From Bacillus taeanensis (GTDB taxonomy: Bacteria > Bacillota > Bacilli > Bacillales > UBA6769): DNA of 64,000 nucleotides. Every line of letters starts with the position of its first letter. The first letter of the stretch is position 1. The stretch lies in assembly GCF_003318295.1 (NCBI RefSeq), contig NZ_QOCW01000006.1, positions 1 through 64,000 on the forward strand, in the 5' to 3' direction. The translations under genes were made by a program, and so were the position numbers. Shown in pieces: positions 52,008-59,914 of this stretch. The notes beneath the pieces were generated by a model. It searched no databases and was not told where the DNA came from. It saw nothing but the letters and a program-made list of their open reading frames with translations.

Positions 52008-53411
52008 TTATCGCTGTAAAAAGTATTTCTTTGCATTATCAAAGCCGATATTTGTAATCATTCGTTCAAGAATTGCTTCATCATTCGGCACTTTTCCTTC
52101 TTCGACCCACTCGCCGATAATCTGGCATACAATTCTGCGGAAATACTCATGACGAACATAAGAAAGCAGGCTTCGTGAATCCGTTGTCATGCCGATAAAA
52201 TGACTAAGAACACCTAAGTTTGCTAAGTCTGTCATTTGGCGCAGCATACCATCGTATTGATCGTTAAACCACCAGCCGGAACCGAACTGAACTTTACCCG
52301 GTACTCCTTCTTCAAAGAAGTTTCCGATCATTGTTCCTAACACATAATTGTCACGCGGATTTAAATTATAAAGAATCGTTTTTGGCAACGAATCAGCTGT
52401 GTCCAAAGTATCTAAGAAGCGGGACAATCCTTGTGCTAACAAATTATCACCAATCGAATCAAATCCACCGTCAGCGCCGATTAATTTTTTCATACGTGTA
52501 TTATTATTTCTTATCGCGCCCATATGCAGCTGCATCACCCAGTTCTTTTGCGCATACATTTTTCCAAGTTCAACAAGAAGATAAGAACGATAACCAATCA
52601 CTTCATCACTTGTTAGCTCTTCATTATTTAAACGCTTGGCAAATATCTTTTCGACTTCCTCTTTTGAAATCTCTTTATAAACCATGTTCGGAATATCATG
52701 ATCAGATGCACAGCAGCCATGCTCCGTAAAGTAGTCCACTCTTTTCTGTAATCCTTCCACTAAGTCATCAAAAGAAGTAATCTTTGCATTGGAAGCTTCT
52801 TCTAATTTTCCAAGCCAATTTTGAAAGTTCGGCTTTTCAATAAATAGAGCTCCATCCGGACGGAATGTCGGGGCAACTTCGACCGAAAACGTTTCATCTT
52901 CTTTTAGTAATTGATGATATTCAAGGCTGTCAGTCGGATCGTCTGTTGTTCCTACAAATTGAACATGTGATCGTTCAATAAAACGGCGCGGCTTGAAATC
53001 AGCTGTTTGCAGCTTTTCATTACATTCTTCCCAAATTTCACGTGCAGTTTCCGGTGATAACAGCTTATTAATCCCAAAGTAAGTTCTTAATTCCATATGC
53101 GTCCAATGATATAGCGGGTTTCCAAACAAATGTGGAACTGTTTCCGCCCATGCCTCAAATTTCTCCCAATCACTTGCATCTCCTGTAATACAAGCTTCTT
53201 TTACGCCGTGAATACGCATAGCACGCCATTTATAATGATCTCCGGCAAGCCAAAGCTGCGTAATATTTTCAAATGAGTTGTTTTCATAAATTTCTTTCGG
53301 ACTTAAATGACAGTGATAGTCAAAGATCGGTAATTCCTTCATTATATTGTGGTAAAGTTTTTCCGCTGTCGCATTCGTTAATAAAAAATCCTGATTTAAA
53401 AATGCTTTCAT
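52008..53411 (-). CDS. uxaC: Glucuronate isomerase (uronate isomerase)
   Basis: The 467-residue amidohydrolase-fold enzyme converts D-glucuronate to D-fructuronate (and galacturonate to tagaturonate). Seen: FDYHCHLSPKEIYEN with metal ligands His33 and His35, LWLAGDHYKWRAMRIHGV, WTHMELRTYFGI, a central CCASDHDIPN, MQLHMGAIRNNNTRM, and VQFGSGWWFNDQYDGM with TDSRSLLSYVRHEYFRR near the C-terminus. Full family length. First gene of the operon, with GGAGGGG RBS and the promoter-operator at 53590-53655. Confidence 0.95.
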   Translation of the reverse strand: MKAFLNQDFLLTNATAEKLYHNIMKELPIFDYHCHLSPKEIYENNSFENITQLWLAGDHYKWRAMRIHGVKEACITGDASDWEKFEAWAETVPHLFGNPLYHWTHMELRTYFGINKLLSPETAREIWEECNEKLQTADFKPRRFIERSHVQFVGTTDDPTDSLEYHQLLKEDETFSVEVAPTFRPDGALFIEKPNFQNWLGKLEEASNAKITSFDDLVEGLQKRVDYFTEHGCCASDHDIPNMVYKEISKEEVEKIFAKRLNNEELTSDEVIGYRSYLLVELGKMYAQKNWVMQLHMGAIRNNNTRMKKLIGADGGFDSIGDNLLAQGLSRFLDTLDTADSLPKTILYNLNPRDNYVLGTMIGNFFEEGVPGKVQFGSGWWFNDQYDGMLRQMTDLANLGVLSHFIGMTTDSRSLLSYVRHEYFRRIVCQIIGEWVEEGKVPNDEAILERMITNIGFDNAKKYFLQR

Positions 53412-53589
53412 ATTTTCCCCTCCAACTATTAGTATTATTGACGTTTTTTTTCAAAAAATAGCTATCTTTTATTTTTCTTTACTCGCTTTTTAAAAAGAAG
53501 GATCATTTTTTATCTTTTTTGAAACCCTTTTCACAAAAATACGATAACCTATGCTATAATGCTTTTAATTGTTTCTTTATCTTTTTCTA

Positions 53590-53655
53590 TTAATTAGTTT
53601 ACAAAACAAATTAATTTGTTAACAGTAGAATAACATTTCTCTTATCTTTCGTCAA
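53590..53655 (-). promoter_or_regulatory. uxaC promoter and shared palindromic operator, copy 4
   Basis: Minus strand: -35 TTGACG (53655-53650), 17-bp spacer, -10 TATTCT (53632-53627). Just downstream, over the start of transcription, is the operator TTAATTAGTTT (53590-53600), ACA, AAACAAATTAA (53604-53614), with a further half site to 53622. It lies between uxaC and the divergent ROK gene, so the ROK protein is the best candidate to bind it. Confidence 0.87.
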
Positions 53656-53732
53656 TATGAAGTCTTTTAATTATTATCCTGCATATTATCATTGTTTTTT
53701 CCATTGTGTTTAGAGATTAAATAAAAAGTGTG

Positions 53733-53738
53733 TATAAT
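53733..53738 (+). promoter_or_regulatory. Probable -10 box of the ROK gene
   Basis: TATAAT preceded by TG, 95 bp before the ROK start. The -35 (TTTAGA, 16-bp spacing) is poor. Confidence 0.45.
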
Positions 53739-53832
53739 GGATTTATTAAAGAAATTATAAATTTTAACAGTTTCTATGGATAAAAGCACAATCAGTTCAT
53801 TCATATACAAACTTAATAGAAGGGTGATTTTT

Positions 53833-55029
53833 ATGGCTATTGGTGATGCTGCTTACATAAAAAAAATTAATAGAAGTTTAATCTTAAGTAAAATTATTGA
53901 AGAAGAGATGATTTCAAGAGCTGACCTCTCAAAAATAACAAAATTAACAAGAGCTACGATTTCTGTTCAAGCAGCTGATTTATTAGAGGAAGAATTAATT
54001 GTTGAATCCCAGCAGGAACATCACAGTGTGGGAAGAAAACCGATTATGCTTTCCATTAATCATAAAGCTGGATATGCGTTAGGCATTGATTTAGATTATG
54101 GACAAATTACTTTCACATTATCAGACTTAATGGGTAAGCCTGTTTGTTCTGATAATATTGAAATACAAACTTCTCATTACGAGGAAATATTAACTATTTT
54201 AATAACACAAATAAAAAGATATGAAGAAAAATGTTCCCATAGTCGTTTTGGTATTGTCGGAATTGTTATTGGTATTCACGGTATAGTGACAAAAGACGAG
54301 GTTATTAATTTTGTTCCTCGCCTTAAATGGAAGAATAAAGACTTAAAAGGTGATCTTGAAAAAGAATTTAACATCAAGATTTCAATTGAAAATAACGCTA
54401 ACTTATGTTCTTTTGCAGAAAAAGTATTTCACCGTCATCAAAGCGAGAATTTGATAAGCATCAGCATGTACTCAGGAATCGGGCTTGGCATGTTAATAAA
54501 CGGCGAGCTTCTGAAAGGCTACCATGGATATGCGGGAGAAATGGGGCATATGATTATAGTCCCTGATGGAAAGCCATGTAACTGCGGCAATTTAGGCTGT
54601 TGGGAACTGTACGCTTCTGAAAGCAGTTTCTTTAAACAATTAGCTGAAAAGCTTCAAAAACAAAACCTAACGTATGAAGAGATTCAAAAACTGATCAATG
54701 CGAAAGACCAAGTAACCTGTGAGCTGATGGACCAATTTATTAAATATTTATCAATCGGTTTAAATAATATTATTAATTTACTAAACCCTGAAACCATTGT
54801 ACTTAATAGCGAACTATTGAAGCTATATCCCGAGGCGGGGAAGAAAATTGAAGACTCCCTCACCTCTTCCATTAGCCACTATCATGAAATATTAATATCT
54901 GAATTAGGTAAAAACGCTTGTGTTATGGGAGCATGCGCACTGGCAATTAAAAACTTTTTAGAAATACCGGATGTACGTTTTAATGTAACAGAAGAGCAAC
55001 TTCCTTCTCATAGTAAAACGGTTGTTTAA
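53833..55029 (+). CDS. ROK-family transcriptional repressor of the uronate regulon
   Basis: The 398-residue protein has an N-terminal winged HTH (ILSKIIEEEMISRADLSKITKLTRATISVQAADLLEEELI) and a ROK sugar-binding domain. The latter has ALGIDLDYGQI, a GHMIIVPDGKPCNCGNLGCWELYAS zinc motif (His plus CxCxxxxC), and EMGHM replacing the usual catalytic region, so it binds rather than phosphorylates a sugar. ROK repressors such as XylR, NagC and Mlc bind AT-rich palindromes, matching the 11+3+11 operators here. The ATG at 53833 follows AGAAGGGTG by 5 nt; an earlier ATG at 53776 lacks an RBS. The effector is likely a uronate or an intermediate. Confidence 0.87.
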   Translation: MAIGDAAYIKKINRSLILSKIIEEEMISRADLSKITKLTRATISVQAADLLEEELIVESQQEHHSVGRKPIMLSINHKAGYALGIDLDYGQITFTLSDLMGKPVCSDNIEIQTSHYEEILTILITQIKRYEEKCSHSRFGIVGIVIGIHGIVTKDEVINFVPRLKWKNKDLKGDLEKEFNIKISIENNANLCSFAEKVFHRHQSENLISISMYSGIGLGMLINGELLKGYHGYAGEMGHMIIVPDGKPCNCGNLGCWELYASESSFFKQLAEKLQKQNLTYEEIQKLINAKDQVTCELMDQFIKYLSIGLNNIINLLNPETIVLNSELLKLYPEAGKKIEDSLTSSISHYHEILISELGKNACVMGACALAIKNFLEIPDVRFNVTEEQLPSHSKTVV

Positions 55030-55038
55030 TAAAAACAC

Positions 55039-55080
55039 AAAGCTCCTTCGCTCATGTTTAATTGAAGCGAAGGAGCTTTT
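55039..55080 (+). terminator. Terminator after the ROK gene
   Basis: AAAGCTCCTTCGCT (55039-55052) pairs with AGCGAAGGAGCTTTT (55066-55080). Confidence 0.9.
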
Positions 55081-55204
55081 ATTAGTTCATTTGAAAACAG
55101 CAGCGGAATAAAGCGAGCCCATTTTGTAGATGGAAAAATTTTTTCTTTTTTTATTTTTAAGGCCAAACTATCATCCCGAATAAAAATAATTTTCTAACAA
55201 CTCA

Positions 55205-55233
55205 TTGACAACCCTCTCTTATCTTGTTATATA
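55205..55233 (+). promoter_or_regulatory. TRAP operon promoter
   Basis: TTGACA (55205-55210), 17 bp, TATATA (55228-55233; a TATAAT overlaps it 2 bp further on). It gives a leader of about 140 bp before dctP. Confidence 0.7.
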
Positions 55234-55344
55234 ATAATAGTGAACTAACTTCTCTATTTTTATAATTTATAAAAGGGGGTCTATTTATTACTAAAGATAT
55301 TTCTTGCATGCCATTACTTTGAAATAAATCAATCATTCAGTTAT

Positions 55345-55359
55345 TTGAAAGCGTTTTAA
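55345..55359 (+). promoter_or_regulatory. cre-like site before dctP
   Basis: TTGAAAGCGTTTTAA matches the cre consensus with one mismatch (position 14). It is 21 bp before the dctP start and downstream of the promoter, where CcpA could block elongation. Confidence 0.55.
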
Positions 55360-55379
55360 CAATATAAGGGGGAATTTTT

Positions 55380-56390
55380 ATGAAAAAACAATTATTTTTT
55401 ATGCTCAACATTTTGTTAGCGTTTACTTTATTACTGTCTGCCTGCAGCAGCAGCGGGGCAAACTCCGAAAGTTCAGGAGATTCAGATACGATTACATTTA
55501 AGGCAACACACGTTACACAGGAAACTCATATTTGGCACAAAACTGCTGAAAAGTTTGGCGAAGAGCTTGAGGCATTATCAGGTGGAAAAATGAAGCTTGA
55601 AATCTACCCTGCCGCACAATTAGGACAAGAAAAAGATATGGTACAGCAGTTAGAAACAGGCTCTCTTGATTTTGGATTTTTAACAAACGCTTACATGAGT
55701 ACTCGTCAAGAATCATTAAATGCCTGGTTTATGCCGTTTGCTTTTAACAATCTAGCAGAAGCTGTTGAAATGAAAGATTCTGAACCAGCAAAAGAAATGC
55801 TAGCTGAGCTTGAAAGTCAAGGATTAGTAGGGTTAGACTATGTTTTCGCCGGAAATCGTCACGTCTTAATGAAAGAAAATCATGTTTCTTCACCTGAAGA
55901 TCTTAAAGGGAAAAAGGTTAGAATCATCGGAAGTCCTGCTATCCAAGACTTTTGGGCAGAAACAGGTGCCGGTCCAACAGCAATGCCGCTTTCTGAAATT
56001 TATACATCATTACAAACAGGTGTTATTGACGGCATTGATATTGATTTAGATGCTTTAGTTACAGAGAAATATTACGAGAATGCGAATAAGTTAACATTAA
56101 CAAATCACATGACATTCCCTGCTGTGATCGTAATGAGTCAGCAATCGTATGCAAATCTTTCAGAGGAAAATCAACAAATTGTTAAAGAGGCGCTTAAAAA
56201 AGCAGTTGAATGGGGAAATGCAGAAGCAATTAAACGCGAAGAAGAAAACCTGCAAACATTAAAAGACGCTGGAGTTGAAGTGCAAGAACTTTCAAATCCA
56301 GATTCATTTGATGAAATTAAAGCAAAAGTTATTGATCAATATAGTCAAAAATCTCCTGCAATTCAATCATTTATAGATGACGCAAAATAG
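55380..56390 (+). CDS. TRAP transporter solute-binding lipoprotein (DctP family)
   Basis: The 336-residue protein has a lipoprotein signal ending LLSAC (Cys22), a Ser-rich linker, and a DctP fold: THVTQETHIWHKTAEKFGEELEALSGGKMKLEIYPAAQLGQEKDMVQQLETGSLDFGF. Near residues 185-215 are KVRIIGSPAIQDFW and the conserved PTAMPLSEIYTSLQTGVIDGID, where an Arg binds the substrate carboxylate. TRAP systems import C4-dicarboxylates, sialic acid, uronates or keto acids with Na+. Given the adjacent uronate operon, a uronate or aldonate substrate is plausible. Followed by dctQ after 11 bp. Confidence 0.9.
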   Translation: MKKQLFFMLNILLAFTLLLSACSSSGANSESSGDSDTITFKATHVTQETHIWHKTAEKFGEELEALSGGKMKLEIYPAAQLGQEKDMVQQLETGSLDFGFLTNAYMSTRQESLNAWFMPFAFNNLAEAVEMKDSEPAKEMLAELESQGLVGLDYVFAGNRHVLMKENHVSSPEDLKGKKVRIIGSPAIQDFWAETGAGPTAMPLSEIYTSLQTGVIDGIDIDLDALVTEKYYENANKLTLTNHMTFPAVIVMSQQSYANLSEENQQIVKEALKKAVEWGNAEAIKREEENLQTLKDAGVEVQELSNPDSFDEIKAKVIDQYSQKSPAIQSFIDDAK

Positions 56391-56401
56391 GAGGTCTCAC
56401 T

Positions 56402-56893
56402 ATGATTTTTATTCATCGCTTAAGTGATTGGGTGTATAGCATCGAAAAGGTTTTTTCAATTGTTTTAAGCTCTCTAATGCTCATTTCACTTTTTGCCGGA
56501 GTAGTGTTTAGATATGTTTTTAACTCCCCTTTAATATGGTCTGATGAAACAGCTATTTTTTCTCTCATCTGGCTAACATTTATCGGGGGAAGCATGGGAA
56601 TTAAACGGCAGGAGTCGGCTGCCGTTTCCCTTTTTATGGATAAACTAAAAGGTAAAGTAAAGACCATTCTTATGGCAGTAAGTTTGTTGGCTGTTATCTT
56701 ATTTGTTTCATTGATTCTCTATTTATCTATTAAATGGCTTTCCGCCCCTACTATTTTAATACAGCAATCAAACTCAATGAAAATGCCAATGATTATTGCT
56801 TATTTAAGCGTGCCTGTTAGCTTTGTATTTATACTTATTCACTCACTAAATCTGTTTATATTAAATTTTCGAAGCAGTGAAAGCGAGGTTTAA
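56402..56893 (+). CDS. TRAP transporter small permease (DctQ family)
   Basis: The 163-residue protein has four TM segments and the DctQ motif FRYVFNSPLIWSDETAIFSLIWLTFIGGSMGIKR. It is the small membrane subunit that pairs with DctM. Start 11 bp after dctP with GGAGG; it ends 3 bp before dctM. Confidence 0.9.
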   Translation: MIFIHRLSDWVYSIEKVFSIVLSSLMLISLFAGVVFRYVFNSPLIWSDETAIFSLIWLTFIGGSMGIKRQESAAVSLFMDKLKGKVKTILMAVSLLAVILFVSLILYLSIKWLSAPTILIQQSNSMKMPMIIAYLSVPVSFVFILIHSLNLFILNFRSSESEV

Positions 56894-56896
56894 TCG

Positions 56897-58171
56897 ATGC
56901 TATTAGCATTACTCTTCTTCATTATTTTGCTTTTAATTCAGGTACCAATTTCCTTTGTCCTTGGTATTACTACCATTCTCTATATTTTCTTTACCAGTAA
57001 TCTTGGTTTGTTAGACACGGCCCCCCAACGGTTATACTCAGGTCTTGAAAGTTACGGATTACTTGCCATTCCATTATTTATGATGGCCGGAGAATTAATG
57101 AATTCAGGTGGAATTACAAAAAGATTAATTAACTTCTCAAAAACAGTTGTAGGGCATTATCGCGGCGGCTTAGCTTATGTAAACGTCATTTCAAATATGC
57201 TTCTTGCTTCGATTATCGGCTCGGCTACAGCGCAAATTGCCATGATGAGCCGAACAATGGTACCATCTATGGAAAAAGAAGGTTATACGAAGGAATTCAG
57301 TTCAGCAACAACGGCCGCTGCCGGTCTTCTCGGACCAATCATTCCACCGAGCATGATGTTTATCATTTATGGAGTTACTTCAGGCACTTCGATTGGATCA
57401 ATGTTTTCAGCAGGAATATTGCCAGGTATCATTCTTGGTCTAAGTTTTATTCTATTAATTGCTTATACTGGAATGAAGCAGGAGTGGAAAGGAACTGAAA
57501 AGGCTGGCTTTAATGAAATTAGCCGCTCATTTGTAAGTGTGATTCCCGCTTTATTAGTACCCGGCATTATTATTATCGGCATACTTAGCGGTGTTTTCAC
57601 AGCGACAGAATCAGCAGCCATCGCCTGTACAGTCGCTTTAATTGTTGGCTTCTTTTTTTATAAAGAGCTTAAAATAAAAGATTTCCCAAAAATTATGATT
57701 AACACTGCCGTTACAACAGCTACAATTACTTTATTAATTGCCATGGCTAATTTATTTGGCTGGATTATTACGTTTGAACGAATTCCGCAGTCCATTGCAA
57801 ACTGGATGGTTTCTATTACTGAAAATCCATTAATCTTCCTTTTAATTGTAAACCTGTTTCTTCTCTTAGCAGGAATGGTACTGGATGGAATTGCAGCATT
57901 AATCATCCTCGTTCCAATCTTTACACCTTTATTAGCACAATTCGGAATTGACCCTGTTCATTTTGGCGTGATTATTTGTATCAACTTAACAATTGGCCTG
58001 CTTACTCCACCGGTAGGAGCCGGATTATATATCGCTTCCTCACTCGGTCAAGTTAAACTTGAAGTGCTGACAAAAGCGATCTGGCCGTTTTTAATTGCAG
58101 CTTTCTTAGCATTAGCGCTTATTACCTACTGGCCAAGCATGGTATTGTGGCTCCCTTCGGTGATGCAGTAA
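56897..58171 (+). CDS. TRAP transporter large permease (DctM family)
   Basis: The 424-residue protein has 12 or so TM segments. DctM signatures: LAIPLFMMAGELMNSGGITKRLINF, GGLAYVNVISNMLLASIIGSATAQIAMMSRTMVPSMEKEGY, GLLGPIIPPSMMFIIYG and CINLTIGLLTPPVGAGLYIASSLG. It forms the Na+-coupled transport channel. Last gene of the operon, followed by a bidirectional terminator. Confidence 0.93.
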   Translation: MLLALLFFIILLLIQVPISFVLGITTILYIFFTSNLGLLDTAPQRLYSGLESYGLLAIPLFMMAGELMNSGGITKRLINFSKTVVGHYRGGLAYVNVISNMLLASIIGSATAQIAMMSRTMVPSMEKEGYTKEFSSATTAAAGLLGPIIPPSMMFIIYGVTSGTSIGSMFSAGILPGIILGLSFILLIAYTGMKQEWKGTEKAGFNEISRSFVSVIPALLVPGIIIIGILSGVFTATESAAIACTVALIVGFFFYKELKIKDFPKIMINTAVTTATITLLIAMANLFGWIITFERIPQSIANWMVSITENPLIFLLIVNLFLLLAGMVLDGIAALIILVPIFTPLLAQFGIDPVHFGVIICINLTIGLLTPPVGAGLYIASSLGQVKLEVLTKAIWPFLIAAFLALALITYWPSMVLWLPSVMQ

Positions 58172-58216
58172 GAAAAGCAGCTTAAGTATAAAAATACTAT
58201 TTAAAAGACAACTTTA

Positions 58217-58263
58217 ATACTACAGCCACTCTTCAGAACTCTAACGAAGAATGGCTGTAGTAT
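58217..58263. terminator. Bidirectional terminator between dctM and BKACE
   Basis: ATACTACAGCCACTCTTC (58217-58234) pairs with GAAGAATGGCTGTAGTAT (58246-58263), one mismatch, between converging genes. Confidence 0.85.
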
Positions 58264-58266
58264 TTA

Positions 58267-59100
58267 TTATATTGTCACACTCTTTACTTTTAAACCGAGA
58301 ATGTTTCTAGCTTCATCAGGCGTTGCAACTTCTCGACCTAATGTGTGGGATAAATCTACAATTCTCTTTACAAACTGAGCATTCGTTTTCGCTAGTTCTC
58401 CTTTATTAAAATAAACGGCATCTTCCATTCCTACACGTACATGTCCACCAAGAAGAATGGACATCGTATTGATCATTAACTGATCTTTACTTGCTCCAAT
58501 CGCAGACCAGATCGCCCCTTCTGGAAGGCTATTTTTCATGAACATGAGATTTTCTGTTGATGCTGGGATTCCGCCTTGTGCCCCTAATACAAATTGGAAG
58601 AAGAATGGTGGTTTAATCAATCCTTTTTTCGCCACACGTAAGGCATTATGAATCATTCCAACATCAAACACTTCAAGTTCTGGTTTCACGTCATTCTCCA
58701 GCATTTTCTCCGCTAATTGCTCCAGCATCGCAGGAGTATGAATAAAGACATTTGGTCCGATATTGAACGATCCTGCATCATAAGAGGCAAGTTCAGGCTG
58801 CAATTCAACAACTGGGAAACGTTTTGTTACATCTTTCAGTTCTCCGCCAGCCGTTGTAAAATTGATGATAATATCGCAGTTCTTTTCTTTTAATAGTCTC
58901 ACTACTTCCTGATACTTAGCTGCTTCTAACGTTGGCTTTTCATCCTCATTTCGAACATGTATGTGAGCAATCGCAGCCCCTGCTTGCCATGATTCATAAA
59001 TGGAATCGGCAATTTCCTGTGGTGTTGTTGGTAAATAAGGAGTATGTTCCTTTGTTGCAAAATCTCCTGTTGGCGCTACCGTAATAATTAACTTTTCCAT
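58267..59100 (-). CDS. BKACE-family beta-keto acid cleavage enzyme
   Basis: The 277-residue protein has the BKACE (3-keto-5-aminohexanoate cleavage, DUF849) fold. Visible: VAPTGDFATKEHTPYLPTTPQEIADSIYESWQAGAAIAHIHVR with zinc ligands His46 and His48, NFTTAGG, and GGHVRVGMEDAVYF with Glu226. BKACE enzymes swap acetyl-CoA with a beta-keto acid to give acetoacetate and a new acyl-CoA. Substrates range from 3-keto-5-aminohexanoate to dehydrocarnitine. The nearby thioesterase would release the acyl group from CoA. Its own promoter region carries a perfect cre site. Confidence 0.88.
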   Translation of the reverse strand: MEKLIITVAPTGDFATKEHTPYLPTTPQEIADSIYESWQAGAAIAHIHVRNEDEKPTLEAAKYQEVVRLLKEKNCDIIINFTTAGGELKDVTKRFPVVELQPELASYDAGSFNIGPNVFIHTPAMLEQLAEKMLENDVKPELEVFDVGMIHNALRVAKKGLIKPPFFFQFVLGAQGGIPASTENLMFMKNSLPEGAIWSAIGASKDQLMINTMSILLGGHVRVGMEDAVYFNKGELAKTNAQFVKRIVDLSHTLGREVATPDEARNILGLKVKSVTI

Positions 59101-59135
59101 TGATAAACTCCCACCTTTTTATTATTTTAATTAAT

Positions 59136-59150
59136 AGAAAACGGTTTCAT
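59136..59150 (-). promoter_or_regulatory. cre site upstream of the BKACE gene
   Basis: Minus-strand ATGAAACCGTTTTCT matches the cre consensus WTGNAANCGNWNNCW at every position. It lies 36 bp before the start codon. Confidence 0.75.
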
Positions 59151-59487
59151 TTTAAGTTTTAATATATTGTAATTTTTAAATATAAGAGATTAAGAATTTT
59201 TTGCACACTCTAATATTTATTTTATAGGTGTACTTTGCACTAAAAAAACAGATAGTTGCAATTTGACACGGAGCCACTATGGACATGCTCTATTAGCCAA
59301 GAAATCAGCAGTTATAAGGCTTGTCTATACTGGACAGACCAGCATGCCCACCACTCCATGTAAAGCTAGAGTAAAATTTTATCTTTGAAAAACACTTAAA
59401 GCTTCCTTCTCTTAATAAACTCACTTGGTAGAGTACTGCTATTCATAGGACGTTAGCTATCTATTTTTTTGCATCAAATTTTATTTT
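59151..59487. other. Intergenic region with no recognised gene
   Basis: It separates the BKACE gene from the thioesterase gene. It holds the presumed BKACE promoter. No convincing ORF, riboswitch or repeat was seen; a GTCTATACTGGACAGAC short inverted repeat lies near 59322-59338. Confidence 0.35.
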
Positions 59488-59883
59488 TCACATTATTTTT
59501 TGCTTTACTTCTTCCGGGATTTCAATTGCTTTGGCCCCATCTTTAAAAGCAGCCCACGCTCGCAATTCATATCCTTCAGCAATTAGCTGTTCTCCCCTTG
59601 TAATAATATGAGCAGCTCTAAACACTTTACTTTTTACTAGTTCTATCGTAGTCGTTACACAAATTTCATCTTCAAAAAATAAAGGAGACTTATACTCACA
59701 ATGTGTTTCTAATAAAGGAATACCAATTTGTTCGTCCATAAACAGCTTTGAAGTAGAATAACCTGCTGATGTAAAAAATTCATGTGTCGCTTCATCCATC
59801 CACTTATAAAAATTAGGATAATAAACAATTCCTGCTGCGTCTGTATCTCCCCAGCGTACTTTTACTTTATATTCTTTCTTCAC
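59488..59883 (-). CDS. Acyl-CoA thioesterase (4-hydroxybenzoyl-CoA thioesterase/YbgC type)
   Basis: The 131-residue hotdog-fold protein has KVRWGDTDAAGIVYYPNFYKWMDEATHEFF, the WGDTDAxGxVYYxNY motif whose Asp is catalytic, then GIPLLETHCEYKSPLFFEDEI. A GTG start at 59883 (6 nt after AGGCGA) gives the usual length; a longer frame overlaps the upstream MFS gene. Cotranscribed with that MFS gene. In carnitine degradation a thioesterase of this class (CdhB) follows the BKACE enzyme (CdhC), which is a possible role here. Confidence 0.87.
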   Translation of the reverse strand: MKKEYKVKVRWGDTDAAGIVYYPNFYKWMDEATHEFFTSAGYSTSKLFMDEQIGIPLLETHCEYKSPLFFEDEICVTTTIELVKSKVFRAAHIITRGEQLIAEGYELRAWAAFKDGAKAIEIPEEVKQKIM

Positions 59884-59914
59884 TCTTAATCGCCTGCTTT
59901 CGTTTTGTTTCGTA

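Noticed and set aside
59101-59487. Riboswitch or small RNA in the BKACE upstream region
   Set aside because: Only a cre site, a short inverted repeat and AT-rich spacer are visible; no known aptamer pattern was recognised here or in the other long gaps.
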